Of a stretch of 64,000 bases of DNA, positions 49,501 to 58,927 are shown piece after piece. Below the pieces are notes generated by a model. That model made no database searches and was not told the origin of the DNA. It was given only the letters and a program-made list of their open reading frames with translations. Position 1 is the stretch's first letter. Every line of letters begins with the position of its first letter. The stretch spans positions 133,062,087-133,126,086 of the forward strand of contig CP136061.1 in NCBI GenBank assembly GCA_032622095.1, in the 5' to 3' direction. A program made the translations under genes and the position numbers. The stretch is from Siphonodentalium dalli. Lineage: Eukaryota; Mollusca; Scaphopoda; Gadilida; Siphonodentaliidae.

Positions 49501-52500
49501 GAATATAAATATTAAATTTCTCGAGTTTGTCAATCTTTTTTTCTGTCTACAAGCTGATATCAAATACTTACCACCGCTGAAATTGAAAATAATTTGGGGT
49601 GGGCCTAAACTTTTCCGGGGTATAAGACCACCCATGCCTTTTCAAGTTATTTATTCCCTAGGCCCCCTGGTCTTATACCCGCGAGAATACGGTACACTAT
49701 TTATTATCCAAGTGTACAAAATAATTTTTTTAAAGGGGTACTGCATACTAAATCCGGCCATTTATGGGACCATCTATTATAAACAGAATATATGCTACAA
49801 ATGAATGAATTTGTGCCATGGATGGATGCAAATTACACTCATGTGCTCTATGAACGATGTAAACAACATTGTAATTATAATGACAATGAGTTTATGGCTC
49901 GAGTCATTCATTAGTTTTCGTTATAATTGTCTGATTGTTATATGTGTTGATACATTTGTTGGGAACCGCTCATCATATAAAGTAAGATTTTATGCTTTGA
50001 ATAGATGGTCATCATAGCTCTGTTTTATATATACACATATACCAATGTGTATGTATAAAACAGAGCTCTGGTCATCTATTCAAAGCATAAAATCTTACCT
50101 TAATATATGATGAGCGGTTCCCAACAAATGTGACAAAGCCATTGGTGATGTGAAATTATATTATGTTAAAAAAAATATTTTGCGAATGCTGAAGACATAC
50201 ATGCATCATTAGTTGTTTTTGACCTTACTTAACTTATTTAATGCTTATTTAATGAGAACTGGTCACAACAATCTATTGTCTCCACCTTACAATGAACTAA
50301 TGAATAGTCATTAATTTACAGGTCAACGGATGCTGGGAAAACATGAAGACAGTTTTCAAATCAAAAGACAAATACAATGCCGGGACAGTCACCATCAATG
50401 AGTGCTATGTAAGTCTTTGTCACCCTACTATTATTACCAATAATTCCAACCAAATCAGTTGTAAATATCAGAAAACACAACATTTGAGCTAGGTATATGT
50501 AAATATATAGCAATGGTTATACCCCCCCCCCAAACGAAGTTAGGGGGGGTATACTGGAGTCAACTTGTCTGTCCGTCCGTCCGTCGTCCGTCCGTGGACA
50601 CAAATTTGTCCGGAGTTTTTCTCAGTCGTTTTTTTTATCAATTTCCGTGAAACTTGGCACAGACATCAACCACCATGGAGTTATCCCCCCTTTTTCGACT
50701 TAGAAACTTTTTTTGCAACATGCCTAATTTTGTTCGATCTTTTATTCCTACATTTTTCGGTCAATGTTTTTTAATCTTGGCACTGATATTTAGTACCATG
50801 GGAACCTGTGCACCTGCGATTATGACGTCTGTCTGACATATTTTGTGTGGAGTTATTCCCCTTTTTCGACTTAGAATTTTGTTCGCAACATACATAATTT
50901 TGTCCAAGCTTTTATTCCTACATTTTTTGGTCAATAGGTTTAAGATTAGGGTTATGGTTGTACACCTACAATGGGAACTGTTATTTTATTATTTTAATTA
51001 AATGTTTACTGACATGTGAAACATCTTAGTATTTTTAAAACAGGGGGGTATCCGTAGTCCCATTGGGACAGTCACACCTCTAGTTTCATCTGATAATAAA
51101 TGAATAAAGGCATGAGCCTCTAATTTAATTTTATGTCATATTGCTGCCCAGATCCATAGATTTAAATATGTATATAAATATGTAAGATGCTTTTTTACAG
51201 TTGTTATATTCTGGAAAGACTAGTTATAGAAATTACCATTTCAGAGACAAAATAATTCTACATGTAGTAATGTCTTTATGTTAATATTTTCCTGATATGG
51301 TAAGAATAAAGGGTGTTTTTGTCATTTATGTGTAAAAAATGTAAACCAGCAGATAAATTTCTAAGACTTCAGTAACTCTTTTCAGATCATATTGCAACTG
51401 TATATTCCATGTCTTTATCTACCTATTATGATTGCTGGAACATGACAAGAATGAGAAACTACTGCACCTGAACTATATAAGTCACTTTTATTAATAACCC
51501 CGCTTAGGGCCAAACTCGGTATATTTATAGGTAACAGGCATATAGGTGATGTCACACATAATTTATAATATACCATGTCAATGAATTTTTTATCACACCA
51601 CTTACTCTAGAAAAAATCTCGTGATTTCTGGCAGTGGTTGGACAAAAGTGCAGAATGAGCAATGGACCAATGCAATGAAAAGACCATTTGCTATTTCACA
51701 ACTTCAACAATTGAAGTACAGTAATGCTCTAAGTAATCGACTTCTTAACCACAGCAGAATTATGGGTAACTTTTCAGGATTTAGTCGGAAATATGGCTTG
51801 TTACCATTCATCGGAAAGCTCTATTTCCGACTAAATCCTGAAAGTTACCCATAATTCTGCTGTGGTTAAGGAGTCGATTACTTAGAGCATTACAGTATTT
51901 ATATATTTAGAATAGACCTATAAATGCAGACACCCTTCAATTTCTATAACATATGGGACATTTTTAGACTACCGGATCCGTGTCTGTATGAACCCTCATT
52001 TCTAGTCATGTTTCTACTCATAGATTTGCCTGTATCGGGGTGGACCTTGATACGGCTTTATTATTAAAGGCCAATATCTAAACCAAACTAATCCAAAACG
52101 ATCTACAAGTTTAATCATGCAATCGCGTTGTTACCATGTGTTAGGTCTAAATAGACATATAGTTTCATGACTATTCGCAAGGTACTTTCCCTTAGCACAA
52201 TGTCGAGGTCATTCTGTGTCTTGCATATTATCATATTAGAGCAAACGATGTACAATTGGATTGATTTTTTCAGGATGTTTTCCATGACTTTGGCCTCGAC
52301 CTCCGTGGAGATGAGAAAATCCTCATATCCAGATGTTTTGATCTGAACAGGAATGGAAGGTAAGCAAAAACATTAATTTTTACCTCAACTTTACTTTGTA
52401 AATTATACTCTTTGCATGACTATGTCCTTTGGCACACCCTACAGATACATCCCTCATCTAATCACCACCAAACTTCAAATGAATCTTCGGGGTGACTTCT

Positions 52501-54694
52501 AGATTTTTTCAGAAATGCGTTGAAAAACATGGCCACCAGCCGCAATCTTAGATTTCAAATTTGAATCCATCGGCACAGCATGCAGCGCGCATTTATTGGA
52601 GAATTGTTTTGAAAATTTGCAGGCATGTTTAGAATCGCCTCTAGATGGGAGTCATCGATTATTGCCGAAATTTGTTATGAAACATAGCTACTAGCAGTCA
52701 TCTTGGATTTCAAATTTGAATCCATCGGCACACCCTGCAGCCCACATTTATTGGTGAAATGTTTGAAATGAAAATAATTTCATCTGCACAATACAAGACC
52801 TTTACAGTAACTTTTTGGCTTTCCTTCTTTATCATTCTATTCATTGCTCAGCAATAAAAATAAACTCCTTCCCAAGATGAGCTACAATGTCATGGCACTT
52901 TCATTTCAGATTCCATTATATGACATTTCTGAGATATTTCGTGGCACAGAGTGATTCGTATCAGAGCAGCATATCACGATATCTGAAAAAGCAGGTTTGT
53001 ACCAACAGATTCATCTCAGATCGACATTAATACTCTCCAAATTGGTAACATCAATGATTCCATAAGTCTTCATGAGATTATCCTGATTAACCCTATCTAT
53101 ACTAAATACTCGTTGACAAGTTGTTCCCTCAGGAAATGTTCAGATAATAAGATCAACAACATATGTTCTTTGTTGAACTTATTAACATAAAATTTCCCAC
53201 CAAAGAATATGATTCCTTCTGCACTGGTATTATCTTGTTGTCATACTGTCTTCAGCTCATTTTTCCTAAACATCCCTCCAAATGAATAATAGCCCATTCC
53301 AGTTTTTATACTTTTATAGTTGAAAGGGAGAATATATTTAGTAAAGAATGGGTTTTCACCTATGGGACCATTTGATCCCATAAGTAAAACAAAATTGAGA
53401 ATTACTAGATTTAAATTGAGACTTCAAACTGCAACTGACCTTTGATGGCCCTAAAAGCAATCGCAATATGAATAGAAGTTATTAAAACTTTGCTGATCAT
53501 ACAACAACTTCTGCGATTGATACCATAACATCATGTATTACTTAAAACATATCTGCTTCTAAAGTCAAAATTTTACTCATTTATATAAAGTTAAAGTGAT
53601 GTGAAACACTCCGGTAGGGTGATCAAATAGAACACACATCATTCTTATAGATGACTTAAATGCAGTCACTCCTTTTCGTTTGTTTATCGCCGATAGATGC
53701 GTCCCGAATCGAGTAGTAAATATTTACAATTGAGCGTTGTTCTAACATGTCTTCTATGGAGTGGTATGGTCGATTTGCTTAAAATTTTTGGCGATGTTAC
53801 CAGTAGTAGAATGTTACATTCCTCCAGTTGTCATAGCCCCTGAATACTAACTTATCAGTTTCACACACCCGAACAAGTACATAATATGTCTTTAAGTGCT
53901 ACCAACTATTGTTTTCTGTTGTTTTTTTAATACCAAGAAAATAAATTTAGGCAACATGCAAATAATTTATCAAGTAAATACACACCACACCGAACTGATA
54001 ATATTAGAATTATTGTTCGTAGCTGAAAAGCTAAACATGGGGTTACATGCCTTACTGTCACAGTTTCTGTCAACACATGGAATCTCTTCACTGGATGATT
54101 AACCCTTTCAGTGCCAAGAGCTCTTTCCATCAATGTATCACATTATTACATTGTATAATCAATAAATTTGAAAAATGATCAAGGAAATATGGGTTGATAC
54201 AAAAATCGGACTTGGCACTGAAAGGGTTAATGATAATGAAATTAAGAACAAGTTCCATCTATTTTTCGATTTTTTTCTTGGTATCAATGGTTTAATAAAG
54301 TTGGTAATATTTTTCAGCTGTACCAACCATGAATGCCTTCCATAGCTTTAAACCTATATTAGTCTAACATCGTGAAATTACTAAAAATGTAGTGGAAATT
54401 GCATGAAAATAACTGCTGAATTGAATTGTTTTCCAAAATGACTATAGCTGTAGCATAATCCTATTTGCTTTCTTTCAGCTTTCAAGAGAATACAAGAATC
54501 TCCGTCCAGTGCTGAAAAGGGTTGACACTAATAACCGAGGGTATATCGATGTTTGTGACTTCCGTAAAGCTCTCAAGGCATGCCATATTGATGTTTCGGA
54601 TGATGACATCTTCTTAATTCTATCTGAATTCGACACAAATCTTAATGGACATGTTCGGTACAATGACTTCCTTGCATCCATCGATGTCAGCTGA
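34413..54694 (+). CDS. EFCAB6-type multi-EF-hand protein, complete 14-exon gene
   Basis: Exons: 34413-34574, 38514-38662, 39808-39921, 40244-40357, 41433-41609, 43567-43708, 44876-44929, 45869-45939, 46329-46474, 47218-47360, 50322-50408, 52274-52359, 52910-52994, 54479-54694. All junctions are GT-AG and phases agree, giving 581 residues. At least six EF-hand units can be seen. Most have degenerate loops; the best is DRDREGLVVYVE (exon 9), followed by DTNNRGYIDVCD and DTNLNGHVRYND (exon 14). Spacing and the W-x-x-x-x-x-x-F helices resemble EFCAB6 (DJBP), though vertebrate EFCAB6 is about 1,500 residues, so this could be a shorter paralogue. A calcium-sensor role, possibly in cilia or sperm, is inferred from the family. 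Confidence 0.88.
35103..36169. mobile_element. hAT-like 1,067-bp element with internal tandem repeats
   Basis: Inverted ends CAGAGACGTGGC / GCCACGTCTCTG continue for about 35 bp, and both sides show the 8-bp duplication TTGCTACC (35095-35102, 36170-36177). Inside are about three degenerate copies of a 230-bp unit rich in GGTTGGAAA and TTTCCAACC. No transposase. It lies in EF-hand intron 1. Confidence 0.85.
36299..36728. repeat. Foldback with about 150-bp arms
   Basis: The arms contain GGGGATTTCCATGCAAATCT / AGATTTGCATGGAAATCCCC and CTTGATGTGGTATTG / CAATACCACATCAAG. It lies between the hAT-like element and the split family-B element. Confidence 0.72.
36813..37914. mobile_element. Family B element split by a 980-bp TTAA element
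   Basis: The left remnant ends TTCTGTTGTGGTTAA at 36902. The right remnant starts TTAAGGAGTCAATTATTTAG at 37883 and ends ATTACTG before TA. The TTAA duplication defines the insertion 36903-37882. Confidence 0.85.
36903..37882. mobile_element. 980-bp TTAA element with about 350-bp inverted repeats
   Basis: Ends are GGGCTTTGTGGACCC and GGGTCCACAAAGCCC, flanked by TTAA at 36899 and 37883. Inverted arms run from 36903 to about 37255 and from about 37531 to 37882; about 275 bp between them show no coding capacity. Such arms would form a strong hairpin if transcribed within EF-hand intron 1. Confidence 0.87.
38514..38662 (+). CDS. EF-hand gene exon 2 (alternative acceptor at 38457)
   Basis: The exon encodes an EF-hand-like unit with FELFDVIKDGLISKNDF and FRKALGEFGF. 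A second acceptor 57 nt upstream (exon start 38457) would add 19 in-frame residues that look like a diverged copy of the exon's own start (GNDTYN versus GDDTYN). The loop lacks the usual acidic residue at position 3 and has Asp at position 12. Confidence 0.88.
39203..39415. mobile_element. Family B full palindrome
   Basis: 213 bp, flanked by TA. A second partial family-B copy (about 39438-39553) follows at once. Confidence 0.8.
39573..39716. mobile_element. Family C TTAA element, 144 bp
   Basis: Flanked by TTAA at 39569 and 39717, with ends CCCTTTCATGACAGGAGC and GCTCCAGTGATGGAAGGG. Confidence 0.82.
39808..39921 (+). CDS. EF-hand gene exon 3
   Basis: It encodes IGLRPEKNKLHYRRFLDRF and then NKAEGSLSSRIL, the second half of an EF-hand pair whose F-L helix pattern matches a non-calcium-binding EF unit. 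It is phase 2 at both ends, with donor GTGAGT at 39922. Confidence 0.87.
40244..40357 (+). CDS. EF-hand gene exon 4
   Basis: It encodes YHRNQHVSRKDLLKADELE and an acidic/amphipathic helix ending SSLLQEF. The acceptor is CTTCAG at 40243 and the donor GTAAAT at 40358, with phase 2 on both sides. A family-T repeat begins about 20 bp into the next intron. Confidence 0.87.
40725..40941. mobile_element. Family B full palindrome, GCTCTAAG subtype
   Basis: 217 bp flanked by TA. The arms are almost perfectly complementary, suggesting a young copy. The terminal variant CAGTAATGCTCTAAGTAATC is shared with the copy at 51719. Confidence 0.83.
41433..41609 (+). CDS. EF-hand gene exon 5
   Basis: It encodes KYDEHGLGVVTQYDFRTVI, a degenerate EF loop with helices, and then a second unit ending GLMNYLEFMENFNI. 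A short family-A element starts 27 bp after its donor. Confidence 0.88.
41636..41812. mobile_element. Family A short element with partial internal duplication
   Basis: The inverted ends are CAAGCCTTGAAATAGTGTG. The sequence AGAATGAGGTCCCCAGAG is duplicated inside the left arm. It begins 27 bp after the donor of EF-hand exon 5. Confidence 0.75.
42096..42510. repeat. Satellite-like tandem repeat, about 160-bp unit
   Basis: Units marked by TTTCGTTTCCGGAT and GGACTGAAATTTGGTATGT recur about 2.6 times. This motif style is common in mollusc and other marine invertebrate genomes (recollection, not checked). Confidence 0.7.
42570..42845. mobile_element. SINE-like repeat with a tRNA-type B box
   Basis: GGGTCGAACCCCGACATGGG resembles a pol III B box, with a weak A-box-like TGGTTAGGTCATGG about 50 bp upstream. 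A related piece (GGTTCGAACCCCGACATGGG, then AAAGCAAGCACATTTGAAGC) lies at 41845-41935, on the other side of the 160-bp satellite. Confidence 0.35.
43221..43372. repeat. Foldback repeat
   Basis: Complementary arms AATGGATGTTGATTT / AAATCAACATCCATT and TCTGACATTTTATGTG / CACAAAATGTCAGA form a hairpin of about 150 bp in the intron before EF-hand exon 6. Confidence 0.7.
43567..43708 (+). CDS. EF-hand gene exon 6 (linker)
   Basis: It encodes a non-EF linker, GAWNNRYDNVGMSQKLAVAR followed by the proline/arginine-rich PTRPRTSVGQKDF. It ends in phase 0 before GTGAGT. A family-H foldback starts about 100 bp downstream. Confidence 0.85.
43805..44555. mobile_element. Family H foldback, third copy, interrupted by family E
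   Basis: Diverged arms from ATCATGTCATGAATCTG to GAGATTCTTTCCTAT. The family-E element 44066-44412 lies in its right arm. It is in the intron after EF-hand exon 6. Confidence 0.65.
44066..44412. mobile_element. Family E TTAA element nested in foldback H
   Basis: 347 bp in the opposite orientation to the copy at 21930, flanked by TTAA at 44062 and 44413. The sister H copies at about 32194 and 33737 show the empty site ACATTATTAAGG. Confidence 0.86.
44876..44929 (+). CDS. EF-hand gene exon 7 (54 nt)
   Basis: This small phase-0 exon encodes LQLMMEDLFRTKFLHLDK, the entering helix of the next EF unit. Its acceptor (TATTTCAG) and donor (GTAGAT) flank exactly 18 codons. A family-D element starts 21 bp after it. 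Confidence 0.8.
44951..45114. mobile_element. Family D palindrome, 164 bp
   Basis: It is flanked by TTAA at 44947 and 45115, with near-perfect arms, and lies just after EF-hand exon 7. Confidence 0.83.
45165..45495. repeat. Family S dispersed repeat
   Basis: AAATTGTGGATGAAGATGGA and ATGTTGATAAATAAC are shared with 29820-30030, and the left part with 32705-32945. No clear ends were found. Confidence 0.5.
45869..45939 (+). CDS. EF-hand gene exon 8
   Basis: It encodes HAKEMNKKRAGKINKWQLGA, the loop and exit helix that follow exon 7. The loop region is basic (NKKRAGKI), so calcium binding is unlikely. It ends in phase 2 before GTGAGT. Confidence 0.85.
46329..46474 (+). CDS. EF-hand gene exon 9 (best EF loop)
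   Basis: It encodes EVTPAEMDKLWNSLDRDREG and then LVVYVELVQRF. The loop DRDREGLVVYVE has Asp at 1 and 3, Glu at 5, Gly at 6, Val at 8 and Glu at 12, close to a functional calcium site. Confidence 0.9.
47218..47360 (+). CDS. EF-hand gene exon 10 (charged linker)
   Basis: It encodes AEEVAAKEDEISRLLGTLE and then PRSLRSHTAPLEELLFRN. The charged heptad-like first half may form a short coiled coil. It ends in phase 0 before GTGAGA. Confidence 0.85.
47818..48283. mobile_element. Family A full element
   Basis: A two-module element with AGCCTGAGTTTAGTGTGTC on the left and its inverse on the right. Flanks carry imperfect copies of TTCATTC. It lies in the intron after EF-hand exon 10. Confidence 0.72.
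48398..49692. mobile_element. Element R, 1.3 kb, TA-flanked
   Basis: Inverted ends CCGTATTCTCGTGGGTATAAG trimmed to CCGTATTCTCG / CGAGAATACGG, flanked by TA (48396, 49693). GGGTATAAGACCACCC recurs near both ends. The interior shows no recognisable transposase; ORFs are short. Confidence 0.75.
49952..50131. repeat. Near-perfect 180-bp foldback
   Basis: The arm ACATTTGTTGGGAACCGCTC and its complement close on a loop rich in TATATACACATATACC. Arms differ by only a few bases. It lies in the intron before EF-hand exon 11. Confidence 0.8.
50322..50408 (+). CDS. EF-hand gene exon 11
   Basis: It encodes VNGCWENMKTVFKSKDKYNA and then GTVTINECY. The pattern W-x-x-x-x-x-x-F followed by a G-x-[VI] loop recurs in EFCAB6-type units. 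The phase is 0 on both sides. Confidence 0.86.
50521..51085. mobile_element. Element F with TCCG microsatellite and two 170-bp-type units
   Basis: A C-run/G-run hairpin, then GTCTGTCCGTCCGTCCG, two units like the 60444 array, and the end GTCCCATTGGGACAGTCAC followed by ACCTCTAGT. It is the reverse complement of the copy at 60295. Confidence 0.65.
51719..51895. mobile_element. Family B element, GCTCTAAG subtype
   Basis: Flanked by TA (51717-51718 and 51896-51897). The centre is shortened. Confidence 0.78.
52274..52359 (+). CDS. EF-hand gene exon 12
   Basis: It encodes DVFHDFGLDLRGDEKILISR and then CFDLNRNGR. The loop DLNRNGRFHYMT, completed in exon 13, has D-x-N-x-N-G but Thr at position 12, so affinity is probably weak. 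Confidence 0.87.
52910..52994 (+). CDS. EF-hand gene exon 13
   Basis: It encodes FHYMTFLRYFVAQSDSYQSS and then ISRYLKKQ, the exiting helix of the preceding EF-hand and a basic linker. The donor is GTTTGT at 52995, a weaker but acceptable match. Confidence 0.85.
53091..53352. mobile_element. Family L near-complete copy
   Basis: TTAA at 53087, then CCCTATCTATACTAAATACT; the right end is TTTAGTAAAGAATGGG. The TTAA on the right is mutated to TTTT. Confidence 0.68.
53590..53900. repeat. Family M dispersed repeat
   Basis: AGTGATGTGAAACACTCCGG and TCGCCGATAGATGCGTCCCG are found inverted at 46690-47020, and a diverged copy lies at 13262-13640. Confidence 0.6.
54103..54226. mobile_element. Family D element, recombinant short form
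   Basis: It is flanked by TTAA at 54099 and 54227. The left arm jumps from GTGCCAAG to the GAGCTCTTTCCATCAATG centre of the 30629 type, while the right arm is standard. Confidence 0.78.
54479..54694 (+). CDS. EF-hand gene exon 14 (terminal EF pair)
   Basis: It encodes a tandem EF-hand pair with loops DTNNRGYIDVCD and DTNLNGHVRYND, then FLASIDVS and TGA at 54692. Both loops keep D1, N3, G6 and a hydrophobic residue at 8, with Asp at position 12. Confidence 0.93.
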   Translation, partial: LSREYKNLRPVLKRVDTNNRGYIDVCDFRKALKACHIDVSDDDIFLILSEFDTNLNGHVRYNDFLASIDVS

Positions 54695-55034
54695 AGAAAT
54701 ACAATCCACATAAGCATTCTCATATTGTCACGTCTTCACCTAGTTATTTGAAATCAAACTGTGATTAAATGTCACAGTCTGGGCCAATTCACGGGAAAAC
54801 AAGGGAACAACTTCGACACGGGGATCATATTTGAAACAGGAACCAGTGTTCCTCTTTGGTTAAATTCCCGTGCAGTTTTAGACAATAATAATTCATGATT
54901 TTATGGTGATCCTTGGATAAAAATATGAGGAAAAATAGATAATGCAAGTTGAATTTTCATTGGTTTAGAAAATGTCTTATGTTGTTGTAGCAATTTATTG
55001 TCTCAACAATTGACATGGTTCCCATATAAATTTG

Positions 55035-55040
55035 AATAAA
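55035..55040 (+). terminator. Polyadenylation signal AATAAA of the EF-hand gene
   Basis: AATAAA is the first clear signal after the stop, about 340 bp downstream and followed by a GT-containing stretch (CAGGTCTGGGTG). Confidence 0.5.
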
Positions 55041-56220
55041 CAGGTCTGGGTGAATCAACGATCGATTGGGGTAATATGGACCAATCAGTAATTCACAGCC
55101 AGCAGGCATCTGGGATAAGTGGAGTCACTCTAAATTGTTCTCTAATTATTGTTCAACCAATACTTTGAAAAAAACGTGTACAAATCTTCAAACAAACAAA
55201 ATTTCATTATTCAAGAAAGTTAGAGTTCCCTCTCTTACAACAGTGAGCACTGTGTCAGGAAGATCGATCTATCTATTTAGCACGATCAGGTTCACCCTGA
55301 CCTGACAAAAAGGTTCCAGTGTACACCAGATCTGAATGTGGATAATAAATACACCCAAGAAACCCAAACTGATATGATACTAAGGAGAACAACCATCATC
55401 ATTCGCAGAAAACTTTAGAGATGATATTACACCAATACATCTGGGAAGCAAAGTATTATCCACACGCACCAGCGCATAATGAAAAAAAACTAAGGTGAAT
55501 CCGAAATTTTGGACAAGGCAACAGATAGAAACCATCTTAAATGGCAAATGAGTACAGCATATTTCACAAAGCTCGTTTTCAGCAAACTATTGACAAAATC
55601 GGAAAACGTCATTGTAGGTCCCTCTTTATAGTCTCTCTCCCGAGTAAGGTATATATACTATACAGAACTTGAATGAGCAAGGATGTTTAATAAATTATGT
55701 CACGATTAGAGAATATATTTTGATTCTACCTCAATATACTTTTTGCATGATATTTTCATGAACAATTATTAAAGCAACATTTTATAATAGGGTACCTTGA
55801 GTTTAGGCCATTAAAATAAAATAACTGTGTTCTCAGTAAATTAGATCTCAATTTTTAGATGAGGGAGGAAGGCTATTTATTTTGATTTATTTCTCATAAT
55901 CTGGAAAACATACTCTCCAGACACAGAACAAAAATTCATTTACATTGTTCAAGTCCAATATTTCCAACAGACAACAGAAAATAATGAGAAAAAAATTTCC
56001 AACAGACAACAGAAAATAATGAGAAAAAAAATTTGACGAGGCTTTATATATGAAAATTTCAGTGGCGAAGGATGTGCTGGAGAACACAGATTTGTTATTT
56101 ATTTGGCCTTAGTTATAGAGCTAGTTATAACCATTATCTGTACAAAAGTCTTTACCTCGAAAAGAGGAACTCTTAAAAGTTTATTAATAACTCCAACTCC
56201 AAATCTTCTTGCTCAATGTA

Positions 56221-56770
56221 TTCCATTAATTATAGCCTTTAAAGATGGATTATCTCTTTAAATAACAAATTTTAAATAGTTGCGTGGGTATTAAATAATA
56301 GATATGAACCGAAGACCCCTGTCCGGAAAAGCTTTTATCAATTAATATTGATTTTATTTCTAATATTAAAAATCGGGACCGTTTATGTGTCTATTTTTAG
56401 AACAGACCATTCGGATGATACCATATTGTGATATAGAGCACTGGTCTGCTCCTATGGCTACGCACCAAAAGTTAAATGTCCCAGATTGATTGTTTGTATT
56501 GTTTTGTTCCACAGATGTAAGCGATAATGAGTATAATTAACGTTTATTTGTGACAAAATTGTACAATAAAATTTCTGGTCTCTGTTAACAGTAACCACTA
56601 TTGTTCGTTAGCTGAACAAACACACCTTTTTAGACCAGAAAATATTCAAAATAAAATTAATATTAATTGATAGAAGCATTTCCGGACAGGAGTCTTCGAT
56701 TCAAATCTAATATTTTATACCCCGGTAACTATATAATGCATGTTTACAAGAGATAATCCACCTTTAACAG
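56221..56770. mobile_element. Family N foldback, 550 bp
   Basis: Arms start AAAGATGGATTATCTC and end with a complementary GAGATAATCCACCTTT; both carry CAATTAATATTGATTTTAT-type parts. A second copy starts near 63803 and runs past the window end. Confidence 0.68.
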
Positions 56771-58862
56771 GTGAGGCACATCCTGATTTAAACTATTATA
56801 GTTATATTTAACTATTACAGTTGAATTTGACAGTGCCAATTTTACACTATTTCTCTGTTTTTGTGGATACTTTGGTGTTGTGCAGCCAAATTGCACTAGT
56901 AATAACAGTACAGGAAATGAGGTTTCCCAATAAAATTAGTTTTGCAACCTTTAGCGCCAGATTATTTTATTTAATAAATGCACACAAGTATGCCTTTCTA
57001 AATGCCATTAAGATGATGATGCAATTGGTCCTTCATAACATTATTTAGACCTACTGAATGTTAAAAAGACTTTCTTATTATGTGCCATCATTATTAGTCA
57101 TTTGCATGGATCACAACATATTATTTCGTTACAAAAACAATCATGGTTCCGAATTAGTGCGAGACTAATTTCAAATAATTTTGGTGAATTATATGATTTC
57201 AGATCATCCCTCTTTTATCAAATACACAAAATGACAATATCCATATTCAACTAATATGAATCATAAGCGATACATAGTGGAGTAACCACACACGCTGTGA
57301 ATTCGGTTTTTATTTGGCGACATAATTCCAAGAATAATTTATGTAACAGCATGCAATGGCCCCGGTGGAGACGACAAGTATTGTCATGGATTGTGCTATC
57401 TTGTCTTGATTATGGCCCGCAAAGCCAACATGACATAAATGATATCATGAACCGTGCCATTACATCTTCTCTGGTTTTCATTAAGCTAACTAATGAAATT
57501 GGTCTAAATGAAACTAAAAATGCCTAAATTGCATGGGAATTCTTTGGAAGTTGTGAAGTTGACAATTTTATTTTCGTCTCGTTGGTCCACTTCCGATTCC
57601 GCAATTTAACAATCTCCAGACAGTTACTAACTGGAAGTCACTTGTCAATTTCACCAAAAAAAATTACACGCCAGAATTTGGCTCTCATTGCTATAGAAAA
57701 AATTATATGACATTATCATTCACCTGCACCTAAGGTATAAGCACCAACGCGCACTTGTGGTTGCTATTATAGTGAAATATAACTATAGTATCATGTCAAT
57801 TTTTATGAAATAATTCACTTCCAATTAAAATTCTAGTTGATCAAATGAAGATTGAGCCTGAAAGTTCTACCTAGAAGAGACAATCCTGTTTGATAAGCTA
57901 TGTCAACAAGAATAGTTCCGGCTAGTGGAATACAATAAAATATATTCAATTGCTGGGATTCCATTGAATACATGTGTCTCAAATCAATGGGTGTGTAATA
58001 AACGTCTTTATTTTTAATGTAATAAATGATGTTTGATTTGTATTCATATGGTTAAGTGGGACCAAGTCAAAAGTTTAGTAAACATAATTTCAACATGTTG
58101 TAACTGCAGGTCTGTAACTACTAGTATGGATATATCATCACTTTTTCAGATATCTCATCTGCAGCATCATAGTCCTACACATAGACATAACTATGTATGC
58201 AGAATCATATTCATTTGAAATCAGAGGAGTGAGAAACAAGCAAAGGCAAGAATTTCCAGAAATGGGGCAAGCTTGTTGGAACGTAGAACATCATTTTAGG
58301 CACTTCCAAAGACCAAACTCATACTGAGCTATCAGAATGGATATATTTTGTTCCCATAACAAAATAACCAGGGTTCACGCTGTCCGACAATGGCCAGATT
58401 TTTTTCTAAACTTACCTCTCAGAAAATCACCATATCTCACTAAATCCCTTACACACAGTTAATTAATAGTTAATAAAAATTCATTAATTGTTTTGTTTTT
58501 GATAATGCCTTTTATTCTCTTACTTTGCATTTTTTAAATTTATTTTTCTCTATTGTTTTTTTTAGTTTCAGTTTGTTCAAAGATCCTATATTTTGGTTTA
58601 TGTTGTTACAATCCAGTTCAAAGCTTCGCCGAACGAAAGACCGCTAATTAAATCTGTACGCTTGTAATAGAGTACATAAGCACTTCACCTTTATGTACTC
58701 TCATCTCGACCGATCTCGTCTCATCCAGTATTGAGAGGTAATAAACAAGTGGTCACATCCGGTGTTTGGAATAGAGAGTTTCCGGTTTACAGAGGTAACT
58801 GTTAGTGAGAATGATTCGTTTGGTATAAGGAGGGATTTGGATTGTTGAGGGTCTGGTTTCAC

Positions 58863-58927
58863 TGTATAAGAGAATGCATTGGCACAGGGTTTTCGCAAAA
58901 TTTCAGGAAGCTCCAGTCATGGAAGGA
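58863..58927. mobile_element. Family C half element
   Basis: Right half only, from ATAAGAGAATGCATTGGCAC to CATGGAAGG before TTAA at 58928. Confidence 0.65.

Noticed and set aside
49457-49804. 115-residue ORF at the end of element R
   Set aside because: It crosses the element border and resembles no transposase.
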